A DNA stretch of 64,000 nt, from contig NC_134142.1 in the NCBI RefSeq assembly GCF_033958435.1, positions 104,730,501-104,794,500 on the forward strand, written 5' to 3'. The DNA comes from Carettochelys insculpta (lineage: Eukaryota; Chordata; Testudines; Carettochelyidae). Made by a program: the position numbers and the translations under genes. Under the pieces are notes generated by a model. The model saw only the letters and a program-made list of their open reading frames with translations, ran no database searches and was not told the DNA's origin. Shown here in pieces: positions 13,850-25,544 of the stretch (position 1 is the first letter of the stretch; each line of letters starts with the position of its first letter).

Positions 13850-14261
13850 CTAACATTGCCTGTGCTCCACAACACAGCTCTAAGCTCTATAACACTCCTC
13901 TAAGCCTAAACATCTGCAAAAACAAAAGGTTTAGCTGGGCACAGACTTGCAGTGATACCTTGCAACTTTTTGTTAACAGACAGCTGGTAGGCAAACTGGC
14001 ACAACATAAATGTAATGCTCACGATTTTTATTGAAGGAGTACATGTGCAATTGAGGCATGTATGCTGTTATAAATCAGAAAACACATTCATGCTTACTAT
14101 AAAGTTAAATAACTTTAAAAAACTGATTGAAATATAGAATATGGTCTAGATCTCAGAGCTAGGGCCCAATCCTGAGACTCTGGAGCACCCTCTAAAGATA
14201 ATGGGAGATGCAGTTGTACAGAATCTCTGGGGATCTGGCCCAATGATTTATTTGTTCTCTT

Positions 14262-14425
14262 CCCTGCTCTGTCATTGACTCATTATGTGAGAAGTTCAGG
14301 AACTTCTCTGTGACTTAAGTTTATTCATCTCTAAAGTGAGGATAGCAATACATCTTCATCTCAAAGGACAGCTGTGAAGATTAACTGATATTGGTAAAGT
14401 GTTCCGAGATGCCAATAGGCAAGAT
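14262..14425 (+). mobile_element. MIR-like ancient SINE fragment
   Basis: Reads 'ctctgtgacttaagtttatt', 'catctctaaagtgaggatag', 'tctcaaaggacagctgtgaa' and 'gtaaagtgttccgagatgcc'. This follows the familiar MIR-family string 'cctcagtttccccatctgtaaaatgggg ... cacagggttgtgagga'. Old and diverged. Confidence 0.6.
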
Positions 14426-14813
14426 ATTTTAATTATAGCAGGTTTGTTATTGAAAAGCTTATCTGAATACTTCCCAGCATTTGAAAAGCACACAAACTAA
14501 ATTTCTAGATAACGTTTTAGATCTCAGCACAGGGAGGTGCTGATTGCCCTCAGTTTCTAAGAGCTCAAGGAACTCAGCTTCCTAAGATGATAACTTGAAT
14601 AATTGTGCATTTGCACTTGAATTATGATTAATATGCTGAAAAAGATGTGTTGTCTATCTGAAATAAGCACTGCAACTTTATGTATCATAATATTCTAAAG
14701 GCCTCCCACTTCAAAACCACTGCAATGATCCTTGTCATAAAGTAACATTAGCATGCTTAGTAAATGTAAAGAACGTTGTCATGAAGGTGCCCCAACAACC
14801 TCGGTCAAGGGAC

Positions 14814-14837
14814 TGATGATGATGATGATGATGATGA
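14814..14837. repeat. (TGA)n microsatellite
   Basis: Eight tandem TGA/GAT triplets. Confidence 0.95.
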
Positions 14838-16259
14838 AATGTAAAGAATGAAGGAACACTGGCAAAGAAAATAGCCCACCAATGGAACTGGGAAACTTTT
14901 AATATAAACATTAATACAACGATGGATAAATTACACTATATCGCGATTTAATGGAGTATCACTTTGGCTCTGTTTCCTTATTTAAAGTCAGTGTTATGTA
15001 CTATCTCTGGGCTATATTTTAATAGGCCGCTCCTCTGAACATTTTTTATAGTTATACGAATCAGATTGCTTCAACATTTTTTTTTTGTGTTGAAAGTAGA
15101 ACGTAATAATGAAGGTACAATGTAAAGCGTCCCAGAATAATGTAGGTAGGAAATTCCAATGGCTGTTTTTTTTTCAAATATATATTAATACCTAAGTCAT
15201 CACAAAAGTCATTGGCTTTGTTGGAACTGTTTACCACCTGAAGTGCTACTGTACTCAGCCAGCTCAACGCAAATGTTAAGATGCTTTCACTTTTTAACAA
15301 ATTGTGAGTTTCTAATCCACAAGGTCTCTTTGCATCATATCCATAATACCTCATCAGACCATTGAGCACAGTATGCGCTTGTACACAGTCCAGTAACAAT
15401 TGGCTTCTGATTGCATATGGAGCTCTGCTACCATGCATTCACTAACACTGTATTGTGATGGTATCCTATGGAGTAATGTTCAAAATATCCGATCTTATTT
15501 TTCCCCCTTCCATGAGGTTGATTTTAGTTTGCAGTGGGTTTTTTAAACAATAACTAAATTATTTTCTGATAGCACAAGACTGTCTCTTTACGTTTAGATA
15601 ATTCTTCTTATCTCCTTTATATCTAAACTAAATTATTTGAATAAAGAATACCCTATTTCAAGTTAAATAATGTTTCTTTAGTAAATATCTTACCAGGTTT
15701 AAAAAAAATCACAAAAATGTTGAATTAATGATCCTTTAAATGGGGGCGGGGGGATAACCATTCAAGCTATCAGCATGGACTGCCTTGCAGAACGTTTTGG
15801 AGGCATTCTTTCTTTAAATATCATGAATTATTCATTCCTGTTCCACACAGTAATCTCTCTCCCCCTCCTTCCACTTTTTAAGTTCAATACCAGTTGCTTA
15901 TTTGTACTAAAACATTTTACATGTCAAACATATTTTTAAAAAAATCAAACTCTAAAAGAATTCTCTGTGGCACTCCTTTTTCACAGCTGTCATGCTTCTA
16001 TGGTTTGAAATAGCTGGAATATAATTTGTCTTCACAGTTAATTTATTAGTTTCTCTACCACACTCTGCCATTTTATTAGACTCATCTTCTGCTATAAACA
16101 GCTTTAGCCTTTTCTTGAAGAAAAAGTATGAACTCATTTTTATGGATTTTTAACTTAAGTGTTGTCTCATTTTTGGTTCTCATTTGAGCATTTGAAGGTA
16201 GTCTGTGCATGGTTAAATTCTGGTATATCGTTGTATCACTGTTCTGAGAACAAAATTTA
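14838..16259. other. AT-rich intron, nothing recognised
   Basis: The open frame at 15061-15438 on the minus strand has no recognisable domain and no splice context. I see no feature here. Confidence 0.5.
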
Positions 16260-16674
16260 GGGCTTGTCTACACTACCACCTTCCTTCCAAGGAAGGATGG
16301 TAATTAGGGTGTCAGGAGTTTACTAATGAAGTGCTACCGTGCCTAGGCAGCACTTCATTAAGCAAACTCCCCCCGTGGCAACTTCGATGTTTTAAACCTC
16401 GAAGTACTGGCATGCATCTAGCTGCAGTGCACCCGCCGGTATTTCAAAGTGCCGGGGCAACTGCAAAGTCCCCTTACTCCTCCGAGTACTGGTGGGTGAG
16501 CCGCAGCTAGACACGTGCCGGTACTTCGACGTTTAAAACTTCGAAGTTGCTGCGGGGGGGCGGGTAGTTTGCTTAACAAAGTGCTGCCTATGCACGGCAG
16601 CACTTCATCAGTAAACTCTCAACACCCTAATTACCATCCTTCCTTCAAAGGAAGGTGGTAGTGTAGACAAGCCC
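16260..16674. mobile_element. Palindromic MITE, GGGCTTGTCTACAC ends
   Basis: 415 bp fold-back element. It starts GGGCTTGTCTACACTACC and ends GGTAGTGTAGACAAGCCC. Inner arms also pair: 'tttactaatgaagtgct' with 'agcacttcatcagtaaa', and 'cttcgatgttttaaacc' with 'cgacgtttaaaacttcg'. Flanks are TTA and TGA, a 3-bp duplication with one change. No coding sequence. Confidence 0.85.
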
Positions 16675-17834
16675 TGAGTATCTCCAGAGCTAGGGAATGC
16701 TTTGCTGACACCAGCAGTAGAAACAGAGCAAAGGTACTTCCCTGGCTGCCTGCCCCAAGGAAAGCAAGCGCTCAGGGCACAGACTGCTTTTAATTTTTAA
16801 TTACAGAAGATACATATTTTCACCCTCTAATTTTCTCCATGCAAGAATGGATCAAGAAGCTTCTCAGTAACTGTCTTGGCAAGAAATCAGTCAACATGTT
16901 GTAGCAATTTTTTTCAAATTTGTTTCTGGATTTGGAATGCTTGCGTGAGGACCCTTTCTTTTTAAATTTGTACAAAGGAAGACAAAGCATGTTGAAACAG
17001 GTCTGCTTGAGCTACTGGTGTGTAATGGCCTTTGATAACTAGCGAGTGAAAAGAATGCCTAAAGAAGAAAATCTGAACTCTTTTCATTTTACAAACCACC
17101 TCTACAATCTTCCTGCTTTGTTGATGATCTGTGTTTGGTGCTTTTGTTTTTATACAAATTGGTGTTTACCAGCCATACAAAAAACATTACCTAATTTTTG
17201 TTCATTTGTCACATTGGGCAACATTTCTAACTGAATAAAGGCAACACATATTTTACCATATTGCTCTGCAGCGAGAACAACTATTTCTTATTTAGTTTAT
17301 AATGGATTCAGCAATGCAGCTCAATGGGGCTTAATTCACGTGAGCAGAGGACTTGCTTTTCAGATCAAGATTTAGTGGCTTACCAGGCACGAAACCCAGA
17401 ATAACCAAATTTGTTAGCCTGTCAGTTTTCCCACTTATCTATCTTTTTAACCCATTTTGAAGAACTTATATGGCTCCATTCCATCTTAAAAGCAGGTGCA
17501 TAGGTTTGCTGGGTATTTACTCATTTTCATAAATTAACTGGAAATTCAACATATCTCCCATGGATTTGGAAACTCACATTCTTTATTTTCCAATGGTAAT
17601 ACCGAGCTGAGCAAAGTTTACAGCTACCTCTATCTCATTCCATCACAGTGTTACTGTTTCACATCAAGCTTATAAAGCTGACACCTAGTCCTGCAGCCTT
17701 TGCATATGATGGGAGTTAAGGACCTTAGGATTAGTCAAGCTACCAATAAACACAATAGGGTATGGAGATACTCTGGAAAGTCTAATCCATACAGTGACAA
17801 TGATGCACTAGTGTTCCAACAGATACTACATATT

Positions 17835-18270
17835 GGCTACGTCTACACTAGCCCCAAACTTCAAAATGACCACGCAAATGGCCATTTCGAAGTTTACTAA
17901 TGAAGCACTGAAATGCATATTCAGCGCTTCATTAGCATGCGGGCGGTCGCGGCACTTCGAAATTGATGCGGCTCGCCGCCACGCGGCTCGTCCCGACGGG
18001 GCTCCTTTTTGAAAGGACCCCTCCTACTTCAAAGTCCTCTTATTCCCATCTGCTCATAGGAATAAGGGGACTTCGAAGTAGCCGGGGTCCTTTCGAAAAG
18101 GAGCCCCGTTGGGACAAGCCGCGCAGTGGCGAGCCGCATTAATTTCGAAGAGCCGCGGCCGCCCGCATGCTAATGAAGCGCTGAATATGCATTTCAGCGC
18201 TTCATTAGTAAACTTTGAAATGGCCATTTGCGTGGCCATTTCGAAGTTTGGGGCTAGTGTAGACATGGCC
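17835..18270. mobile_element. Palindromic MITE, GGCTACGTCTACACTAGCCCC family
   Basis: 436 bp. It starts GGCTACGTCTACACTAGCCC and ends GGGCTAGTGTAGACATGGCC. The arms hold matching 'ggccatttcgaagtttacta' stretches and a GC-rich core that folds back around 'attcccat'. Flanks are ATT and ACT, one mismatch. It is the same family as the MITE inside the 28.4-29.7 kb palindrome. Confidence 0.85.
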
Positions 18271-18599
18271 ACTATGTTATATTATGATCTTGACCCTGCA
18301 GCATACACAGTTGCAGCAACAAGCATGTGCTTACAGAAGAAAAAAATTGAACTTGAAGGTCAAACTGTTTGAGAGGCTATTAGTGGTACCACTGTTTAGT
18401 TGGGTTTAGATGGAGCAACATATATGTATTGATATAGTGCTACCTGAGGCTACTTACCTTCATGGTGCTAACCAGGAGAAGCTACTAGGAACTGACTGAA
18501 GAACTTTACTGGAGTCTCACAGAATTTCTGCTAGGAACAAGACTCTTATAGGTTTGTTTTAAGCAGTTCTGCCACCCAGCAATGTCCAGTCATCTCACT

Positions 18600-18618
18600 A
18601 AGCGTAAGCGTAAGCGTA
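18600..18618. repeat. (AAGCGT)3 hexamer repeat
   Basis: Three tandem AAGCGT units. Confidence 0.9.
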
Positions 18619-19091
18619 CAGTGACTGGATGTGTGCTTACTGCCTTCACTCACCAACAGTAAGAGCAGGTCATTGAGAATACACAATGGTTGGGTCTATA
18701 GTACAAGCCTACTTCGAAGTAGCCTGCAGAGCATCTATACACACTTTTGTTATGTCTACACTGGGATGGTACATCGAAATAGCTTTTTCGACAAAATAAG
18801 CTATTTCGACGAGTAGCATCTACACATCCTCCAGGGCTGGTTCCGTCGACGTTCAACGTCAACGTAGGACAGCACTACATCGAAATAGGCACTGCAGGGG
18901 AGCGTCTACACACAAAAGCGTCCCAAATCGAAATAAGGGTGCCAGGAAAAGCTGCGGACAGGGTCACAGCGTGGACTAGCACTTCCGGGGCAACAGCTAG
19001 CCGCTCCCTTAAAGGGCCCCTCCCAGACACACTCAGCCTGCACAGCACGCGGTCTGCAGAGCCACAAGCACGCACACCCCATGTAAGCAGC

Positions 19092-20511
19092 ATGGACCCC
19101 AGCAGCAGCAGCAGCCAGAGGCCCACACACCCACCCCTGGAGCAGTGGCCGCCCTGCTCAGTGCCACGGAGGAGGCAGCTCAGCATCTTTTATTTGAGGA
19201 AGATGAGCTGTCCTCGGGGGGATGAAGAAGCAGCCCCAGACCATGCGGCACTCCCAGCCTCCCCCCACCGGACACGCCGCTGGCTATGGAGGTACCCCAC
19301 TAGCACGGACTGGTGGGAGCGGCTGGTGCTTGGCGAGTGGGACAACGACTGCTGGCTCCGGAATTTCCGGATGAGTCGGCAGACATTCCTCGAGCTCTGC
19401 CAGTGGCTCACCCCTGCGTTACGGCACCAGGACACCCCCATGAGATGTGCCCGCACCGTTGAGATATGGGTCGGCATCGCTGTCTGGAAGCTGGCCACTC
19501 CAGACAGCTAGCGATCTGTAGGGCAGCAGTTCGGCATGGGCAAGGCCACTGTTGGGGCTGTCGTCATGGAGGTAAGAGGACCCAGGAGGAGGGGGGGAGC
19601 CCGGGGGGGGGAGCGGGTGCCCGGGGAGGAGAGGGAGCTCGGGGAAGATGGGGAGCCTGGGGGAGGCAGCCCTGGGGGGAGGGGGAGCCCAGGAAGAGGG
19701 CCAGACACACCCTGTACACCCCGCACAGGTGCTCTCTCATGTCCTTCCCCTGCAGGTCATCCGCGCAATCAATGCCCTGCTCCTCCACAGGCTCATGTGG
19801 CTTGGGGACCCGGATGCCGCCATCGCAGGGTTTGCCAGCCTGGGCTTCCCTAATTGTTTTGGGGCTCTAGATGGGACCTATATCCCCATCCGTGCCCCAG
19901 AGCACAGCGGAGGACACTTCCTGAATAGGAAAGGCTACCATTCCGTGGTCCTCCAGGCCTTGGTGGACAGCCACAGCCGCTTCCTGGACATTTATGTTGG
20001 CTGGCCTGGCAGCACCCATGATGCCCGGGTATTCAGAAATTCGGGCCTGTGCTACCGGCTGGAGGCGGGGACCTACATCCCCCAGCGGGAGATCCCTGTG
20101 GGGGACACCACCATGCCCCTCTGCGTCGTCGCAGACGTGGTGTACCCCTGCCAGCTCTGGCTCATGCACCCTTACATGGGCCATCCCACAGCCAGCCAGG
20201 AGCGCTTCAACACGCGGTTGAACCATGCGCACCAGGTGGTCGAGCACACTTTCAGCCACCTCAAAGGGCTCTGGAGGTGTCTCCTCACCCGCCTGGATGC
20301 AGGCCTCCCCAGCATCCCCCAGGTTGTGGGCGCGTGCAGTGCACACCACAACCTGGTGGAAAGCAAGGGAGAGGCCTTCTTCCAGGGCTGGGCTGTGGAG
20401 GCTGGCAGGGCCGACATGCAGCCACCCGCTGTCCCCAGTCACCAGGTCAACCCCGAGGGGATCCAGGTCCGGGAGGCCCTGCGGGCCCATTTTGAGCAGG
20501 CTGCGGGGTGA
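19092..20511 (+). pseudogene. HARBI1-like DDE transposase of element B, one in-frame stop
   Basis: Two exons: 19092-19571 and 19756-20511, with a 184-bp GT-AG intron (GAG/GTAAGAGG ... CCTGCAG/GTCATC) that keeps frame. This gives 411 codons plus stop, somewhat longer than vertebrate HARBI1. The N-terminal half has WWERLVLGEWDNDCWLRNFR and ALRHQDTPM. The catalytic motifs are complete: GALDG (Asp 199), GWPGSTHDARVF (Asp 249) and HAHQVVEHTFSHLKG (Glu 323). These cut and join DNA in this family. A single TAG at 19509-19511 (codon 140) interrupts exon 1 after LATPDS, where relatives usually continue with Tyr (inferred from memory). No other lesion is obvious. The start ATG is chosen because deleted elements A and A' keep the same MDP start. 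Confidence 0.85.
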
Positions 20512-20808
20512 ACGCTGGCAGGGCCAGCTGCTGGTGAGCCACCCATCGCCCCCCCACACCCCCACAGCACTACCTGCCCCCACGCCCACACCACTGAGCA
20601 CCAGAGAGCACACACCACCCACACACTTCTTTTGTAAATAAACCAACACCTTTTTTTTTAAACAAAACAATGAACTCAACATTAAAGAAGGGGGGAACTA
20701 TGTACATGGGGGGGCAGCTACTAAAGGGGGGTGGAACAAATAAACTATTTACAAAGATGGGGAGAATATGTACAAAGGAGGGGAGGCAACGTCCTTGGCC
20801 CTTCACCC

Positions 20809-22306
20809 CTATTGTCCAGCACCTGGCGTGGGGGGGCGCGACCCACCTCTGGGCCGGAGGCCCCGTCGAGGTTGGGTGGCGGCCGGGAGACCCAGCAGAT
20901 ACGGCCAGGCCGGTTTCTGAGGCCCGCGGTCCCCCTTGGCAGCAGGCTCCAGGACAGCTGCTGGTGCAGGGCGGCTTGGAGGGACGGCAGGCGGAGCGAC
21001 GGGGGAGGCCAAGTGCTCCGCGAGCCGCTCAAAGGTCCACATGAAAGCCCCCCAAGCCTCCTGGCACCAGGCCAGCGCTCGCTCCTGCAGGTGGAGCCGC
21101 CGCTCCTCCACCTGCAGGCAGCGCTCAGATACCTCCAGCTGATGCCGGAGGGTGGCGAGGAGCTGGGGGTCAGCGGATGCCCGGGGATGGCTCCAGCGCT
21201 GTCGGGCTCGTCCTTGGGCCGGTCCGGGCTCTGCTGCTGGGCTGGCCTGCTGTGATGACCTCAGTGGGCTATCCGGCACAACAGACACAGCGTCTGTGCT
21301 CTCAGGGCCCTCAGATGGTGCAGCTGCGGAACAGAGGGAGTAAGAGTGGAGACAGCTGTTAGTCTGGGCCCTGACCCGTGGCCCATGTCCCCCCACCCCT
21401 CTGCTGCTGGTTCCCCATCCCCGTCCCCCAGAGATGCTGCTGCTGCTGATGGGTGTGTTATTCCCACCCCCCGGAGGGACCTCTAGGTTCCATTTCCCCC
21501 ATCCCTAGGGATGGGGCATGGTGCTGTCCTGCTGGGGGGCAGGGGCTGATGGACTCTTCTGAGGGACATGCCACTGCTGTCCTCAGGGCCATGGTCATCT
21601 GGGTGTGTGCAGGGCCCTGGTCATGTCCCTTGTCCCCGCCCCTTAACCCTGGGGGTGTGCACTGGGGTACATACCTGACACTCCGCTCCCACGGTCGGGA
21701 GACACCCATCGGGCAGATGTCCTGCTGGAGCTGCAGGAGGGGAGGTCTATGAGCAGCCCCCCATTGCTGGAGGCCTCCTCCTCCTCCTCCTGCTGTGCTG
21801 CCCCAGGGGTGGGTTCCTGTGGGGGCCCTGGGGGTGCAGGGCTGGCCTCTGGGGCGGACTCCATCTCTGGGGCCTGCTGGGGCTCGTCGGCCGAGGTGTC
21901 AAGAGTGGCCGGGGGGAGCAGGTGTACCGGGAGCCCAGGATTTCCCTGAGCTCCCTGTAAAAGAGGCAAGCAGCGGGGGCGGCCCCAGATCGGCTGGCCA
22001 TGTCCCAGGCCCGGGCGTAACCCTGCCGCAGCTCCTTCCCCTTACTCCAGACGTAGTCAGGAGTGCGGACAGGGTGACCTCGGGCAGCCAGGCCCTCGGC
22101 CAGCCGAGCGAACGCATCTGCGTTCCACCGCTTGCGCCCCATTACCTCAAGTACCTCCTCCTCTCCCCAGAGCCCCAGCAGGTCCCGGATCTCGGCCTCC
22201 GACCAGGAGAGGCCCTGCTGCCTCCTCCCCTGCTGGCTGGCTGGGAGCCCTGGGTCCCCCTGGAGGGGGTGCCCTGTGGGCGCTTGGGGGGCTGGCTGGA
22301 TGCCAT
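20809..22306 (-). pseudogene. Myb/SANT-like DNA-binding protein gene of element B
   Basis: Minus strand, two exons: about 22306-21675 and 21323-20809, joined at TCAG/GTATGT and CCGCAG/CTGCACC to read GSGVS-A-APSEGPES. The likely start is MASSQPPKRPQGTPSRGTQG at 22306. A Myb/SANT (trihelix-like) domain covers about 22208-21933: WSEAEIRDLLGLWGEEEVLE, KELRQGYARAWD, CLFYRELREILG. An acidic stretch (QQEEEEEASS) follows, then a helical tail (LLATLRHQLEVSERCLQVEE). Frame changes are needed near 22228 (G run) and near 21915 (C run), so it is broken. In PIF/Harbinger the Myb-like partner binds element ends and helps the transposase reach DNA. Confidence 0.75.
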
Positions 22307-22672
22307 GGGTGCTGGGTGCTGGGTTGGGGCTCGTGAGAACATGCAGGCTGGGCACATGTGTATGCTGCTGCCTGCACACGCTCTCAACTTCCTGCACAGG
22401 AAATGAGGGGGCAGGGAGCTTTAAGAGACTGCTGTACGTGGCGACCATAAAGCTCAGGGGCTGGACAGAGCGTCTCTCAACCCCTCAGCTGATGGCCGCC
22501 ATGGAGGACCCCACTATTTTGATGTTGCAGGACATGGATCGTCTACACATGCCCTACTTTGACGTTCAACGTCGAAGTAGGGTGCTATTCCCATCTCCTG
22601 ATGAGGATAGCGACTTCGACGTCTCGCCGCCTTACGTCGATTTCAACTTTGAAATAGCGCTCGGCACATATA

Positions 22673-23389
22673 AGCCGTGTCTACACGTGCACGCTACTTT
22701 GAAGTAGTGGCACCAACTTCGAAATAGCGCCCGTCACGGCTACACGTGTTGGGCGCTATTTCGATGTTAACATCGACGTTAGGCGGCGAGACGTCGAAGC
22801 CGCTAACCCCATGAGGGGATGGGAATAGCGCCCTACTTCGAAGTTGAACATCGAAGTAGGGCACGTGTAGACAATCCGCGTCCTGCAACATCGAAATAGC
22901 GGGGTAAGCCATGGCGGCCATCAGCTGAGGGGTTGAGAGACGCTCTCTCTCCAGCCCCTGCGGGGCTCTATGGTCACCGTGTGCAGCAGCCCTTAGCCCA
23001 GGGCTTCTGGCTGCTGCTGCTGCAGCTGGGGATCCATGCTGCATGCACAGTGTCTGCAACCAGTTGTCGGCTCTGTGGATCTTGTGTTGTTTAGTGCAAC
23101 TGTGTCTGGGAGGGGCCCTTTAAGGGAGTGGCTTGCTGTTGAGTCCGCCCTGTGACCCTGTCTGCAGCTGTGCCTGGCACCCTTATTTCGATGTGTGCTA
23201 CTTTGGTGTGTAGATGTTCCCTCGCAGCGCCTATTTTGATGTGGTGCTGCGCAACGTCAATGTTGAACGTCGATGCTGCCAGCCCTGGAGGACGTGTAGA
23301 CGTTATTAATCGAAATAGCCTATTTCGATGTCGCTCCATCCACATCGAAATAAGCTACTTCGATGTAGGCTTCACGTGTAGACGTAGCC
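22673..23389 (-). mobile_element. Element A': deleted Harbinger copy nested in B
   Basis: 717 bp, an inverted copy of element A. It starts AGCCGTGTCTACACGTGC and ends CACGTGTAGACGTAGCC. ATA flanks both sides (22670-22672, 23390-23392). It keeps the complement of the MDPQL start segment. On the B side, the sequence before 22670 and after 23392 continues one element end, so A' jumped into B. Confidence 0.88.
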
Positions 23390-23931
23390 ATAGACGCGGC
23401 GTGCGCTATTTTGAAGTTGGCCCAGCTACTTCGAAATAGCCAGCTAGTGTAGACGCGGCTTTTGCCTTTCTTCGAAGTTACCTTTGAACTAAGGGAGGCT
23501 AACTTTGAAGTCACTGCTCCATTCCCGATAAAGGAGTAGTGCCCTACTTCAAAGTTTAACTTCAAAGTAGGGTGTGTGTAGATGTTCTGCACTCACTACT
23601 TCAAAGTAAGGAGTCCACCAAGGTGGCAGCCTCCCCTGGAGGACGGAGACACTCTGGCCAGCCGAGGCAGGGTTCTATAGCCCCTGCTGGCCACCTTAAA
23701 GGAAGCAGCTCCCCAGGAACCCCAGGCACGAAGCTGAGACCATGCCACAAGAAGGGACAGCACAAGCTCGCCCTCAGACTGCTCCTGCTCAAAGCACCAG
23801 CCAGCCTCTGAACCCCCTGGCCACCTTGGCAGCACACCAGGACCTCCCTGCCCCCACTGGGGGCCCTGGACGAGGGGTCCAAGGGCTTACAGTGCCCGGG
23901 CAAGGGCCATAACAGGAGACGACCCTCCTCG

Positions 23932-24880
23932 TCCTAGGGGGAGCTGAAGAACTCCTCACTTTGGGGGGGAGGAGGAGGTCCTTCAGCAAACCAGTGCCCA
24001 CCAGTGCAACACTGAGGCCTTCGACCAGCTAGCCAGTGGGCTCACAGCCCCAGGCCACCCTGACTGCACTAGCATCAGCGTTATAATAAAGGTCAAGGAG
24101 CTGAGGCAGGCATACTGCAAAGCCTGTGATGCTGCCAGCCGGTTGAGGGGCAGTGCCCGTGCACTGCCCCCACTATAGGGAGCTGCACAGGCTCCTTGAG
24201 CCGAGGGAGATGGCTGCCCCAGAGCACTTCACTGATACCACCAATCCCTTCCTTGCAGAAAGCAACAAGGAGGCGGGCCCCTCCAGTACCACCAGCGCCC
24301 CCCACGCAGGGACCGTCCCACCAAGACCGAGGGTGATGATGAGGGCTCCAGTGACAGCACCCTCATCATTGCCCTCCCCTCCAGGACACCAAGCCGAGCT
24401 GAGCCGAGCCTCACCTAAGCCCCAGGAGGCTGCAGCTGGCTCAAGGGCCACCCTGTGGCAGGGGAACAGGGTGGGAGCCAGCAGAGCGGGGACCCTGGCC
24501 CCCTGGGCTTGGGACCCAGCACTCATGGGTCATCCCCCTGCCCCCTTCTGTCTCCACAGGTCCATTGTCAGGAAGCTGCCACAGCCCACTGGAGTAAGCC
24601 ACAGCTTAACGTGACAGGAGGCCACCCCATTACCCAGCCTGCATCCCCCCACAGGCACAGCTGGGCCTCCTGGAGATGACACCAGAGGGACGAGGAGGCA
24701 AGCACCAATGAAGTGGCCGTGTGGGAGATGACCGGGATGCTCCAGGACTGGCTGGCGATGGAGCGGGATGTGCGGGTGCAGTTGGCAGGCAGCCTGGACG
24801 CTGTGGGCCAGGCCTTGGCCGCCCACCACGCCCAGCCTCCCACCCCCTCCCCAACCTGGCCCGCAGCCACCCCTCCATGA
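23932..24880 (+). pseudogene. Myb/SANT-like gene remnant of element C
   Basis: Plus strand, decayed. In shifting frames one reads WGGEEEVLQQ, NTEAFDQLASGLTAPGHP, VKELRQAYCKACDAASR, then YRELHRLL and an acidic stretch (HFTDTTNPFLAESNKEAGPS). The order matches the Myb-like protein of element B. A later segment, ERDVRVQLAGSLDAVGQALA and on to a TGA at 24878-24880, looks like the C-terminal helix. Several stops and frame changes make it non-functional. Exon limits are not resolved. Confidence 0.6.
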
Positions 24881-25544
24881 GCTGCCCCTCTGGCAGCTCC
24901 CTCCCGCCCCCTCCACAGTTGTCCACTGTGAAGCAGACCTGTCACTGGCTGCCCACGTCAAGCTGGCTTGATGGCTGCTGGCTGGGGCAAGTGCACCTGG
25001 CCCAGCCCTAGTGGCACGCTCTGTGCATCCTGAAAAGGCCAAGCCCACAGCAACCCTACCCCAGCCCTATGTCCCTGTGGTCCCAGCCCCATCGCAAGTC
25101 CACAAGGGACACCAGACCCAGGGCGGTAGGGGCAGCTGTGGCCACCATGGCTCCTGTCCCCCCATTTCCCTGGATGACTGACCCTTCTCCCATCCCAAAT
25201 CCCCTTCCAGTTCAGTCCCCTCACCTAGCCTCCCTCCCAGTTAAGTCTCCCCACCTAGCACCCTGCCTCCCCACTGTGGACCGCTCCCCCCATGCACTGT
25301 AAACAGTTTCACACATTGTTCTGTTTTGTTGTCCAGTTACATTTATTGCCCAAAGTAAAATTTGTTGTTGCCACCCTAACCCCATGTCCCTGGTACTTGG
25401 TGGGAGAGTGGTGAGCAGGGGGAGTGGAAATGGGTGCATTTGGTGGGGGAGCATGATGGATGGGGGAGGGGGTCCTGTGTTGCAGAGTGTGGCTGGGAGG
25501 GTCAGGGCAGGCCAAGGCAACATTTGGGAGGCTGATATCCAGCC

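Larger units (their letters stand above)
18748..23460 (+). mobile_element. Element B: two-gene PIF/Harbinger transposon
   Basis: 4713 bp as it stands, about 4.0 kb without the nested A'. The left end TGTTATGTCTACACT and the right end AGTGTAGACGCGGCT are inverted repeats. TTT flanks both sides (18745-18747, 23461-23463). The subterminal parts are rich in TCGAAATA and GTCTACAC motifs. It carries a transposase on the plus strand and a Myb/SANT-like gene on the minus strand, with their 3' ends facing each other about 300 bp apart. This two-gene content is the known PIF/Harbinger plan. Confidence 0.88.

Noticed and set aside
18600..18618. Telomere- or CRISPR-like array
   Set aside because: Only three AAGCGT units; no spacers and no vertebrate telomere repeat.
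19867..20682. 271-codon minus-strand frame across the transposase
   Set aside because: It is antisense to the recognisable DDE transposase exon 2 and has no domain of its own.
24530..25048. 172-codon minus-strand frame in element C
   Set aside because: Antisense to the Myb-like remnant; no recognisable domain.
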